The notes under the pieces were generated by a model, which saw nothing but the letters and a program-made list of their open reading frames with translations, was not told the origin of the DNA and did no database searches. Positions 42,642 through 51,195 of a stretch of DNA of 64,000 bases are shown piece after piece. Position 1 is the first letter of the stretch; each line of letters opens with the position of its first letter. The stretch covers positions 1 through 64,000 of the forward strand of contig JAKSYS010000257.1 of the NCBI GenBank assembly GCA_022925895.1, read 5' to 3'. The stretch comes from Fragilaria crotonensis. Lineage: Eukaryota > Bacillariophyta > Fragilariophyceae > Fragilariales > Fragilariaceae. The position numbers were made by a program, and so were the translations under genes.

Positions 42642-43129
42642 TTGATTTGTGAATGGACCTTGGATTGGATTGTTTCCAAACAACAACGCTGCTCAGTGAT
42701 TAATCGACGGTACCCCCCGTGTTTTTATCGGGTTTTGGGGTGCGGACATGCCACCTCCTTTCGTGGAATTAATCTCGCTCCTCAGCGGCAGACCCAAAAA
42801 TGGGCGCTGGGTCATTCTAACTCGTGTACGAAAAACGAGACATGCAATTCAATATTCTGGGACAAGCGACTTTGATGATGAGCCATTGGACAATTAATGC
42901 CTGTCTGTGCATCACGTTGACTGTGAAAGCTGACTAAACCACGCCCATCTCGTTGCGGATTCCCAAGGAACGTCCATGGGAAAGGGCAACATCGGATTAC
43001 GCACAAGACACACGGTCAGGTTGATGTCCCTTACGTTCACAAGAGACGCTGACACTAGAGCATGCATAATAAACTCTCTCATGATTAATAGAAATAGTAC
43101 CCCCTACTCCCTCTATTATATAAGAATGA
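42642..43129. other. Convergent 3' intergenic region
   Basis: It lies between the TatD gene and RAD1 ends. No further gene was recognised. Confidence 0.45.
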
Positions 43130-44797
43130 TTATTTGTACACCAGTTCGGGAGATGACGATCCATCATACTCGTCGGGATTGACGCGCCGACCACGCCGTG
43201 GTGGGCTGGCTACGGCCGTCACATCAAGCATGACCTCATTGTTATTATTCTTGCCAAAAAGCAAGGCTTGAGATCCATCATCGTTGTCGTCATTTCCAAT
43301 GCTATTCTCCTCATCATCGTCCTCTGTCTCAACAAGTCGACGTCGGCGACGACGACTACTGGTGCGGTTGCGTAACATTGCGGACGGACTCTCCGTATCC
43401 AGAGTACCAAACAATTGTACAGTGGACGCAGGTGGCAAGTCACCATCATCATCATCGTCATTTTCCTTGTTGTCGTCGTCATCATCATTATCAATGGCAA
43501 AATGTGGATTGGTTGTTTTCATTCCGCCGTTGCGCTGAGATGACAGTGCTGGCGTGATTTGATTCCCAACGGCCCACCCCAACGAGTACGGATGCTCTGA
43601 CGACGATTGTGACTGGGATATACCTTGAGATGAAGTTGGTCGTTCTTGAGTTCCTCGTCCAGCCGATGTTGTAGCACTCGATTCATCGTCATCGTTCAAG
43701 AGACAGGTCATGATGTAATCGACGAAATTGGGAGATCCCTGTCCAACTGTATCCAATATCTGATGTTGTATGGCAATCATCCCATTCTCGTTGATACTAA
43801 TGCATGTTTCTTCTGCAAATTCTAATCCTCGCATGGCACTCTGGAGAGAGGTAATGGGGTACGATCGGGCATGATGATGATGATGACTTCGCGATGTGCC
43901 AGCACCACCACCAGCAGAAGCACACTCGAAGGAGGAAATACAACTGCAGGTTGCTGGTATGGTAATGACACAATCACTTTGATTTCCAACCGTGACAAAT
44001 TCCAATCCCTTATTGGGAGTGAGGAGAATGGAACATGTTGACGCTCCTGACACGACATCAATTTCCTGAAGTGCGTCGCGCAAGAAATCTGATTTCAAAA
44101 TGATGCGTGCCACAATAGGTGTCGATCGAAAGGCAAGGGCAAGAGAGGAATCACCACCATCATCGTCTTGGTGTGAATGAGTCGGAGGAACCATGCCAGG
44201 AATGGCCGCCGTGGACAAGACACCACCTTCTTCCAAGAGTTCCAATTTGAAAATTTCCGTGTGGATATTGTAGGACATGCTCAGTTTCGTCTTTTCCAGA
44301 GCATGTGTTCCCAAAACAAAAAGGCATTCCAGAACAGTTGATAAATTGACGCAGAATTCTCCACCGTGTTGCCATTCATCATGTGGTATTTGCAATTGGG
44401 AAGAATCGTGCGGTGTTGCATCTGTCACGGTTGTTGGGTGTGAAGCACTAGCACTATTCCCATTTGAGTTGGCGTTGGTGTTGGCGTTTGCATTGGCAGT
44501 GGAACGTCGATTGACTTGATAGTGACTAAAGAGTCCAGCTTGTAAATCAACCGATGCTTGAGATTGTCTAGCTGTTCCGTAGACGTGAAAAGTGATGGAG
44601 GACGGTGATACGAACACAGTCACCGGCTGCAAAGTGGACGTTCCCCTGAGACAAGTCAGCAACGTCGAAACGGGCTTGGCAGATTCGCAACGACACGAAA
44701 AGAGCCATTCATTGTCCTCATCTACATCATGAATCTGTCGTGACCTTGGACGGCCTGGTGGTGTTGCCGTATCACCGCTCAATCGCGTCATCGTCAT
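43130..44797 (-). CDS. RAD1-like checkpoint clamp (9-1-1) subunit
   Basis: The protein has 555 residues, about twice the usual 280, due to inserts and a C-terminal extension. Rad1-type landmarks are: SSITFHVYGTARQSQASVDLQ, then LFSHYQV, FCVNLSTVLECLFVLG, LELLEEGGVLSTAAIPG, FLRDALQEIDVVSG, IPATCSCISSFECA and the closing MIAIQHQILD followed by NFVDYIMTCLL. Rad1 forms a ring with Rad9 and Hus1 that loads at DNA damage and activates ATR. The last 170 residues are acidic and disordered (long Asp/Asn/Glu runs with an SRRRRRR patch), perhaps a regulatory tail. Inserts rich in Asn/Ala and in His lie in loops. It is transcribed away from the RsfS gene. Confidence 0.8.
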   Translation of the reverse strand: MTMTRLSGDTATPPGRPRSRQIHDVDEDNEWLFSCRCESAKPVSTLLTCLRGTSTLQPVTVFVSPSSITFHVYGTARQSQASVDLQAGLFSHYQVNRRSTANANANTNANSNGNSASASHPTTVTDATPHDSSQLQIPHDEWQHGGEFCVNLSTVLECLFVLGTHALEKTKLSMSYNIHTEIFKLELLEEGGVLSTAAIPGMVPPTHSHQDDDGGDSSLALAFRSTPIVARIILKSDFLRDALQEIDVVSGASTCSILLTPNKGLEFVTVGNQSDCVITIPATCSCISSFECASAGGGAGTSRSHHHHHARSYPITSLQSAMRGLEFAEETCISINENGMIAIQHQILDTVGQGSPNFVDYIMTCLLNDDDESSATTSAGRGTQERPTSSQGISQSQSSSEHPYSLGWAVGNQITPALSSQRNGGMKTTNPHFAIDNDDDDDNKENDDDDDGDLPPASTVQLFGTLDTESPSAMLRNRTSSRRRRRRLVETEDDDEENSIGNDDNDDGSQALLFGKNNNNEVMLDVTAVASPPRRGRRVNPDEYDGSSSPELVYK

Positions 44798-45080
44798 TGT
44801 TCATTTTCGTTTTTGGATGTTGGAGGGAGAATTTGGCACTGGGTGCATTGTGCACTGTATACTGTGTGACCTGGTCTGTTCATCTGTCAGCTCATCAAGC
44901 CCTCGGCTCTCGGCCTTCAGTCTACCCTCATCCCTAACCACGTTGCATTCCACCCATGAGCACCGCATACAAAGAACTGTGCGACAAGAACCACCGAGCA
45001 ACAACCATCAACAGAACTCATTCTGTTGACACGCTATTGCTCAAATTGGAAGACGGAATACGGATACTCAATAATTCACC
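44798..45080. promoter_or_regulatory. Shared divergent promoter of RAD1 and RsfS genes
   Basis: Only 283 bp separate the two start codons on opposite strands, so both promoters must lie here. No clear TATA box was identified. Confidence 0.5.
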
Positions 45081-46052
45081 ATGATGAACCGCTTCCCACG
45101 CCAGACGCTGTTAGTTCGGTGCGTAACTGCTCGACGCATCCGACTGTTCAGCAGTGATGTAGACGGTGCTAGAATCCCACCACCAAAAGTGAACACATCA
45201 ACTGATCAAGGACCGATTGATGATGATTCCTCCTCCATTCCAGATGATATTACGGAATGGGTCCCTCCAGAAAGACCATTGGCCGGTGATATGGGACAGA
45301 CATATCTCTACGAAAAGACCAGTGCTGCTGTTGTCCCGCCTACTACAGAAACGTCAACTCCGTCACCCCCAGCAACAACAACAACAACAACAATAATAGA
45401 CTGGCTCTCGACTCGTCGTCAGGCCCTGTCACTTGCATTACCCGACAAGAATCGAAGATTTGCTGGTGCTGAATTGGAGGTCAAGGTTGGATATCTGCTG
45501 AGCAATTTGGAAATTACAACGTGTTTGACCAATATGGGAGCACTCCATGTCAAATCGTTTCCCGATCCCACGGGTCGATTGGGTGGTGGAGTGGATGGAA
45601 TTGTCATTGCGACCGCCACATCGACACAGCACTTGCAGCTGCTCTCGGATACGTTGGTGCGACAATTAAAAGTCCGAAAATTGGCCGATCGAGGTGTCGG
45701 AGGTGCCAAACTTGGAGCAGAAGGGACGAGCAGCAGTGATTGGAATGTTATTGATTGTCAAAATTATGTGGTACACATCATGTTGGAAGAGACCCGACAG
45801 CATTTGAACTTGGAAGCGCTATGGAGTGGGGAGGATGAACTTTTGAAATTGAGACTTAATGATGAAGATACAGTCGATGATTATGTTGCCAAGAATCCTG
45901 TGCCAGACAAGTTCGGGGCCATGGTCGAGATGGAGGATATGGGGAAGCATGTTTCGCAGTTGCAGAAGTGGAATATGGAACACAAGGCCGTCATTACGAA
46001 ACCGGCACGAAAGGCCGGTTCCAAGGTTCGAAGAAGTCCTAGATTGTTGTAA
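45081..46052 (+). CDS. RsfS/Iojap ribosome-silencing factor, mitochondrial
   Basis: The protein has 323 residues. The N-terminus (MMNRFPRQTLLVRCVTARRI) is rich in Arg with no acidic residues, as in a mitochondrial presequence. A Thr/Pro-rich linker follows. The RsfS fold lies at about 145-265: HLQLLSDTLVRQLKVRK, then the signature SDWNVIDCQNYVVHIMLEE and QHLNLEALWSGED. RsfS binds ribosomal protein L14 and blocks subunit joining. The C-terminus is basic (KPARKAGSKVRRSPR). The codons from 45699 onward, and the 3' flank, are duplicated at 50373. Plastid targeting is a less likely alternative, since no AF-type signal is present. Confidence 0.85.
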   Translation: MMNRFPRQTLLVRCVTARRIRLFSSDVDGARIPPPKVNTSTDQGPIDDDSSSIPDDITEWVPPERPLAGDMGQTYLYEKTSAAVVPPTTETSTPSPPATTTTTTIIDWLSTRRQALSLALPDKNRRFAGAELEVKVGYLLSNLEITTCLTNMGALHVKSFPDPTGRLGGGVDGIVIATATSTQHLQLLSDTLVRQLKVRKLADRGVGGAKLGAEGTSSSDWNVIDCQNYVVHIMLEETRQHLNLEALWSGEDELLKLRLNDEDTVDDYVAKNPVPDKFGAMVEMEDMGKHVSQLQKWNMEHKAVITKPARKAGSKVRRSPRLL

Positions 46053-46530
46053 ACAAAACAAATAGGATAGGTCGAAGAGAGTGTGTATTTTTGACATGGA
46101 TGGCAAGGAGATGTCATCCAACCACCATCCCCTCGCCACTTATGTTTATAAATCACTTTTCACACACTCACACACAGTTTTTCAGGAAATGGTCCCGCGA
46201 CAAGAGCGAAAAGAGGTTATGACGCGTTGTCAGCACACTACGCCTTTCACTCGGTGTTGTCTTCTTGCTTTGTAGTTTGCGACAATGGCGGGTCCGGCGG
46301 CGATGGCTCTGCCGCAGTCGCGGTTTCGTCGTTTTCGACGACAAAGGTCCTGTATTGGCTGCCATTGCGCAGTTCTTCAATCTTCAATCCACCTCCTTGA
46401 CGACCCATCTTTTCTTCTTGTAACTGCAACGTCGTGGCTGACTCCTCTTCTTTGCTTGATGCGAATCCGAGCCATTCCCGTTGGTGGGAGTCATAGTGGT
46501 GGTCGTTGTTCCCATTACTTGGACATTCCT
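45699..46530. repeat. Direct duplicate, left copy: RsfS 3' end plus VAC14 3' end
   Basis: About 830 bp with high similarity to 50373-51195, in the same orientation. It begins at GGAGGTGCCAAACTTGG and covers the last 118 codons of RsfS, the 3' intergenic stretch and the last 90 or so codons of VAC14. Confidence 0.85.
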
Positions 46531-46540
46531 GTAACCACTC
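46247..46540 (-). pseudogene. Detached 3' end of VAC14
   Basis: It encodes HQREWLGFASSKEEES, EEKMGRQGGGLKIEEL and TFVVENDE, matching the C-terminus of the VAC14 gene at 50853-51160. Everything upstream is missing. The copy has drifted (for example a lost segment after GSQY), as expected for a non-functional duplicate. Confidence 0.85.
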
Positions 46541-47443
46541 CGTCATAAGACCCCAAAAAGTGCCAAATCAATTGTAGGTCTGTTGAATCCATTTTATCCC
46601 ATCCCTCGCAGCGACACTCGAATTAGACTTTAATGGTGCCAATTCAGGAGCGCATGGCACTTCTTCAGGTGATTTATGCACTTCAAAAGATAATGATCAA
46701 CTCCATGACATCGTCGGAAGGGCGAATATCGTGGACGGCGCAAGATTGCTGGACGATATGAATGAGGGTGAGGGCGATGTTCAAAAATTGAAGGAAGGAG
46801 CGTTCGGTAAAGTATGGAATAACTCCGACTTGACAAGTCGCTTCCCAAGCCCTGAATGTCATGAATGGCCGGGACTGCAACGTGTTCCACTCCAAGTCCC
46901 GTGTCAAGCCAGTGAACGCTTCAGGGTCGATCTCCCCGTATCTTTACGTCCTCAGCATCCATCACACCACGCATCCTACCGTTCATTTTTTCGATCTAAG
47001 GTTCCAAAACGAGAAGAAATTATCTTCGGGGGCACCTTGGTATCAAAGCCCAGCACTTGCCTGGTGAAGAAGTTTTGACAGTGCCTTTCATACGACCAAG
47101 TTGAGGGTTACCCTGCTTGCTGAGAACCAAGATTTGTGTGTGATAGAAAACAAGGCCGTGAGTGTGAGTGTGTGGCATTAGTATGAACCTTGCAGTTGTC
47201 GACTTGGATAGGCTTGAACCCTTCTCTACTGGTAGCATGCACTCGATGGTCGTCGCCGCAGCAGTCTATCTACAGACAGTTTGAGTATGTATTATCGAAA
47301 TCGCGAACTTTAACAAACATAATGCTAACTTATAGAACGTGCTTTGTACTGGACTTGTAGTCACTTTACTCCATGACATCGTCGTGACTTGCTTACTCCG
47401 CTTGAGAAGTTTTGACCCGACGCCTCACGATCTGCGACGCAAA
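46541..47443. other. Insert between the two direct duplicates, proximal part
   Basis: A minus-strand frame at 46630-46907 (TRDLEWNTLQSRPF and so on) has no recognisable family. It is placed next to the VAC14 fragment but does not match VAC14. No other gene was seen. Confidence 0.4.
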
Positions 47444-47806
47444 TCAAATCTGCCTGCGAAGTTTATTCTTGGTTTTGGTGGGCTTGCGAGTGGGCTTGCT
47501 GGTAGGCTTTTGGGTGGGCTTTCTGGTGGGTTTGCGAGTGATCGGTTGACACTTGCAGTTAAGAAGAGCAGCAAACTGCATCAGATCACACTCCTGCTTG
47601 TTTTTTGCTCTTTGAGACGTCTGCAAGGAACCACAGGTTCTTGGAAAATGTTTTTTATCACATGGATCATACTCATTAAACCCGAAGTCATTGATCGTTC
47701 CAACCACTTTACCTACCCCGCAAGGAGGACACACATATGTTGCGGATGTTTGACAGGACGACACGATGGTGAGGAATGACGCAATGAGAATGGTTTTGAA
47801 GATCAT
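47444..47806 (-). CDS. Small secreted Cys-rich protein with KPT repeats
   Basis: The protein has 120 residues. The N-terminus MIFKTILIASFLTIVSSCQ is a signal peptide. The mature part has about eight Cys residues (CPPCG, DPCDKKH, RTCGS, ECDLM, CKCQP), which suggests disulphide bonds. The C-terminus is a (R/Q/S)KPT repeat with five units, then KTKNKLRR. KPT or PT repeats are common in diatom cell-surface and wall-associated proteins. Function is unknown. It lies inside the 3.8 kb segment flanked by the direct duplicates. Confidence 0.65.
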   Translation of the reverse strand: MIFKTILIASFLTIVSSCQTSATYVCPPCGVGKVVGTINDFGFNEYDPCDKKHFPRTCGSLQTSQRAKNKQECDLMQFAALLNCKCQPITRKPTRKPTQKPTSKPTRKPTKTKNKLRRQI

Positions 47807-48027
47807 GATTTGAAGTTTTGAAGTGCTGGGTATGTGGAATGCAATCCTAGGTTGAGAAGGACTTGTTTTGTTGTTTTGTGAGGCTGAGATCCAGTTTTCT
47901 AAAAGATTTGTTCACGGGGAAAGGTGACAAGAACATTCGTTGCGTTCAGGCTTCCGCGCGTACACGTGATCGAGTTCGTTTTCAGTTAACACTGGAAACA
48001 CAAATGAATTGGTTGAATTTTAGGGTT
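47807..48027. other. Flank of the fold-back element
   Basis: This is the promoter side of the KPT gene, ending with TTTTAGGGTT directly before the inverted-repeat element. No gene was seen. Confidence 0.45.
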
Positions 48028-48491
48028 GGGGTTGCGGGAAACACCAATTTTTCAATACAGTTCCCGTAACCCCGAAAAATTCTGGAGTACAGTTCAGTAC
48101 TGGTATCAGTAGAGAGTACTGGAATACAGAGTATGTATCAGAGTATACCAAAAATATATGTATATATATAGTACGTATAAAATGAAATAATGTATTTGAA
48201 TACGTGTGCTGCTTCCTCCAAAAAACCAGTACTAGTACCAGGTACTCGTACTCTATGATAGAACACCGTTTTCCCGGCTTCGTAACGGCTCGGATCGCTT
48301 ACATTGAACAGCTCGTATGTCATAAAGCGTATGATATATGCATATATGTCATACCTATGATGAACATGTAAGAAACGCGAAGGACAAAGCCGGCAGATTT
48401 TTTTGGGGTTGCGGGAACTGGATGGAATTGATCCTCTTATGTCACGCTATTGCGTCAGAGAGAACTCGACACGGATTCGAGATGCAAATTC

Positions 48492-48590
48492 GAAGTTGTC
48501 CGAGTGATCCGAGAAGTTGTCCGAGTGATCCGAGAAGTTGTCCGAGTGATCCGAGAAGTGGTCCGAGTGATCCGAGAAGTTGTCCGAGAG
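48492..48590 (+). repeat. 21 bp tandem array
   Basis: Nearly five copies of GAAGTTGTCCGAGTGATCCGA, one with a T to G change. It lies at the inner edge of the left arm of the fold-back element. Confidence 0.95.
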
Positions 48591-48817
48591 CGTATCCCTA
48601 ATGCATTGCGGTACTGAGTACTTGGGTGTGTATGAATGTGAGTAGAGTGGTCCATGTAAAAGTAATTTCATGCTCTGAAACGAGTTTCAAAAAGTCAAAT
48701 CGCTCCGAAAAGTCGTTTCAAGAAATGAATGATCCGGAATTGGGATCACTTCTTTTTAATCCCCGTAGACTTATTCCAGAAGCTACACAAAAATAGGGTT
48801 AAGAAGTGATCCAGTAG

Positions 48818-48870
48818 GACAACTCGAAAATCCTCCGGACAACTCGAAAATCCTCCGGACAACTCGAGAA
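48818..48870 (+). repeat. 20 bp tandem array
   Basis: Two full copies and a partial third of GGACAACTCGAAAATCCTCC, just inside the right arm. The CGGACAACT word is the reverse complement of part of the 21 bp unit, so the two arrays may share an origin. Confidence 0.9.
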
Positions 48871-49799
48871 TTTTCTGAAAGACGCCATTTTTGTCGAGCT
48901 CCGTTCTTCGATAATAGTGCGAAACAACAAATCGATTCCAGCTGTTTCCCGCATCCCCTAATAAAGCTGCCGGCTTTGTCCTTCGCGTTTCTTACATGTT
49001 CATCATAGGCGACATATATGCATTTTTCATACGCTATATGATACACGAGCTGTTCAATGGAAAGCGATCCAAGCCGTTACGAAGCCGGGAAAACGGTGCG
49101 TTCTATCCTAGTTTACGAGTACCTGGTACTGGTTTTTGGAGGAAGCAGCACACGTATTCAAATATATTATTTCATTTTATCCGTACTATTTATATCCTAC
49201 TATATTATAAATTAATTGTGTGCGTGTGTGAGTGCGTGCGTCCGTCTGTTACGGAGTATGACCACTCTGGGGTACTGGATCAAATGAATACTGTCTCATA
49301 CTCGGAGCATAAATGTCATACATGCATACTGGAGTACTCCGTACGCGATGTCGGTAAGATTTGCATATACGTACATGCGTCAGTGCGTGCGTCTGTTACG
49401 GAGTAGGACCACTCTGGGGTACTGCACTACTTGCGTATAGTACTGAACTGTACAAACAGTACACACAACCGTGCACAACCCATACCGTACACGTATTCCA
49501 AAAGTCCGACCAATTGGGAGGTACCCACTAGTATACATATATATTGTTGCTTTACTCTGATGCATACCCTGTATTCCACTACAAGTACTCTGTACTGATA
49601 CCAGTACTGAACAGTACGACGGAGATTTTCGGGGTTGCGGGAACAGTATTGAAAAATTGGTGTTTCCCGCAACCCCGTTAGGGGATATGTTGGTATTGGA
49701 TGAACGAAAGAAGCCGCCGCCAACGTGTGAGTCATTTAAGGGTGAATGACTCGCAGCAGTCCTTGATTTCGCAAAATGCGATACATCAAAAACGGCTTC

Positions 49800-50372
49800 T
49801 CATGTGATTGCACCCCCGCAATCATCATGAGCTCCATACGGCACCTCCTTCTTGCATTCCATTATGAGTATCTGCTTTCTTTGCCGCTGACATGACTGGT
49901 TGAACATTGTATGCCTTTGGTATTCACAGACAGGCATTGGTGGTCTCGGATGTGGATAGAAAAAGTCGGCCTTGAACATCGCCAACATTTCTGACATTTG
50001 AAGTTTCATGTCACTGAGTTCTGCTTTCGTTTCATTTCGAAGTTCACGCGTAGCGTCATCCTGGGCTTTAACTTTCGCCTCGCCGATACGCTGTGTTCTT
50101 GCGCACGAGTTTCCAAGCCTGCTTGGCGTTTGTTGCGCTTGAGTTCCTCTATCTCCAATCGCTGCGCTTCAACCATCATGTCGGACTTCTCGGTAGATAT
50201 ACGATGGGCTTCTGCTAAATGCTCCAATTCCTGCTTTTGACGAGTCTCCGTCTCCGTCATTTCGGATGCAACATCCGTCGTGCTACCATCCGCAGCCGCT
50301 GTGACATAACTCGAGGAAGTGGGGCGGTTTGGCATCGTGATGTCAGCGTATGTGAACACCTGCTCGATATTA
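49800..50372 (-). pseudogene. Coiled-coil protein gene, truncated and frameshifted
   Basis: Read on the minus strand from the RsfS duplicate boundary, the frame gives ITMPNRPTSSSYVTAAADG and a long Glu/Lys/Arg-rich helix (RQKQELEHLAEAHRIS, MMVEAQRLEIEELKRNK). After a one-base shift near 50085 it continues AKVKAQDDATRELRNETK, then LSDMKLQMSEMLAMFKAD and a tail with several Cys ending DDCGGAIT. The N-terminus is cut off exactly where the RsfS/VAC14 duplicate begins. No family was recognised. Confidence 0.55.
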
Positions 50373-50723
50373 GGAGGTGCCAAACTTGGAGCGGAAGGGA
50401 CGAGCATTGATTGGAATGTTATTGATTGCCTAAATTATGTGGTACACATTTTGTTGGAAGAGACCTCACAGCATTTGAACCTGGAAGCGCTATGGAGTGG
50501 GGAGGATGATCATTTGAAATTGAGACTTAATAACGAAGATACAGTCGATGAGTATGTTCCCAAGAGTCCTGTACCAGACAATTTTGGGGCCATGGTCGAG
50601 ATGGAGGATATAAGGAAGCATGTTTCGCAGTTGCAGAAGTGGAATATGGAACACAAGGCCGTCATTACGAAACCGGCACGAAAGGCCGGTTTCACGGTTC
50701 GAAGAAGTCCTAGATTGTTGTAA
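50373..50723 (+). pseudogene. Detached 3' end of the RsfS gene
   Basis: It carries the last 117 or so codons: DWNVIDCLNYVVHILLEE, LNLEALWSGED and the basic C-terminus. The N-terminal targeting region and half of the domain are absent. A short frame into upstream DNA is fortuitous. Confidence 0.85.
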
Positions 50724-51195
50724 ACAAAACGAATAGGATAGGTCAATGAAAGTGTGTATTGTTGACATGTGCTTGTATGAATCACCATTTCCACACGATC
50801 AGCTCCAGGTCGCAGACCAGCGACAAGAGCGAAGAGAGATTATGACGCGTTGTCAGCCCAGTACGCCTTCCACTCGGTGTTGTCTTCTTGCTTGGGAGCT
50901 TGCAACAGTGGTGGGTCCGGCGGCGATAACTCTGCTCGCAGTCACACTGTCGTCGTTTTCGACAACAAAGGTACTCACGCTGCTATTTGTAATATTCTGG
51001 AGTTGGTCGTACTGGCTGCCTTCGCGCAGTTCTTCAATCTTCAATCCACCTCCTTGACGGCCCATCTTTTCTTCTTGAAACTGCAACGTCGTGGCTTCTT
51101 CCTCTTCTTTGCTTGCGAATCCGAGCCATTCCCGTCGGTGCGAGCCAACGTCATGGTGATGGTCGTCGTGTCCAATGCTTGGACTTTCCAAACTT
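50373..51195. repeat. Direct duplicate, right copy: RsfS 3' end plus VAC14 3' end
   Basis: This is the partner of 45699-46530. Here the VAC14 part is joined to the whole gene, while the RsfS part is a fragment; the left copy shows the opposite. Confidence 0.85.

Larger units (their letters stand above)
48028..49676. repeat. Fold-back element with long inverted terminal repeats
   Basis: The ends are GGGGTTGCGGGAAACACC and its reverse complement, continuing as inverted homology. Left 48028-48110 pairs with right 49590-49676, and left 48200-48470 pairs with right 48885-49150. The right arm holds an extra segment of about 400 bp that has an internal 42 bp direct repeat (49228-49275 and 49385-49425, GTTACGGAGTA, ACCACTCTGGGGTACTG). 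The centre contains two short tandem arrays. No transposase is encoded. TTAGGG lies next to both ends and could be a 6 bp target-site duplication. It is likely a non-autonomous DNA element of fold-back type. Confidence 0.75.

Noticed and set aside
48020-48030. TTAGGG words suggesting an interstitial telomere
   Set aside because: Only single units occur at each border; no tandem run of telomere repeats is present.
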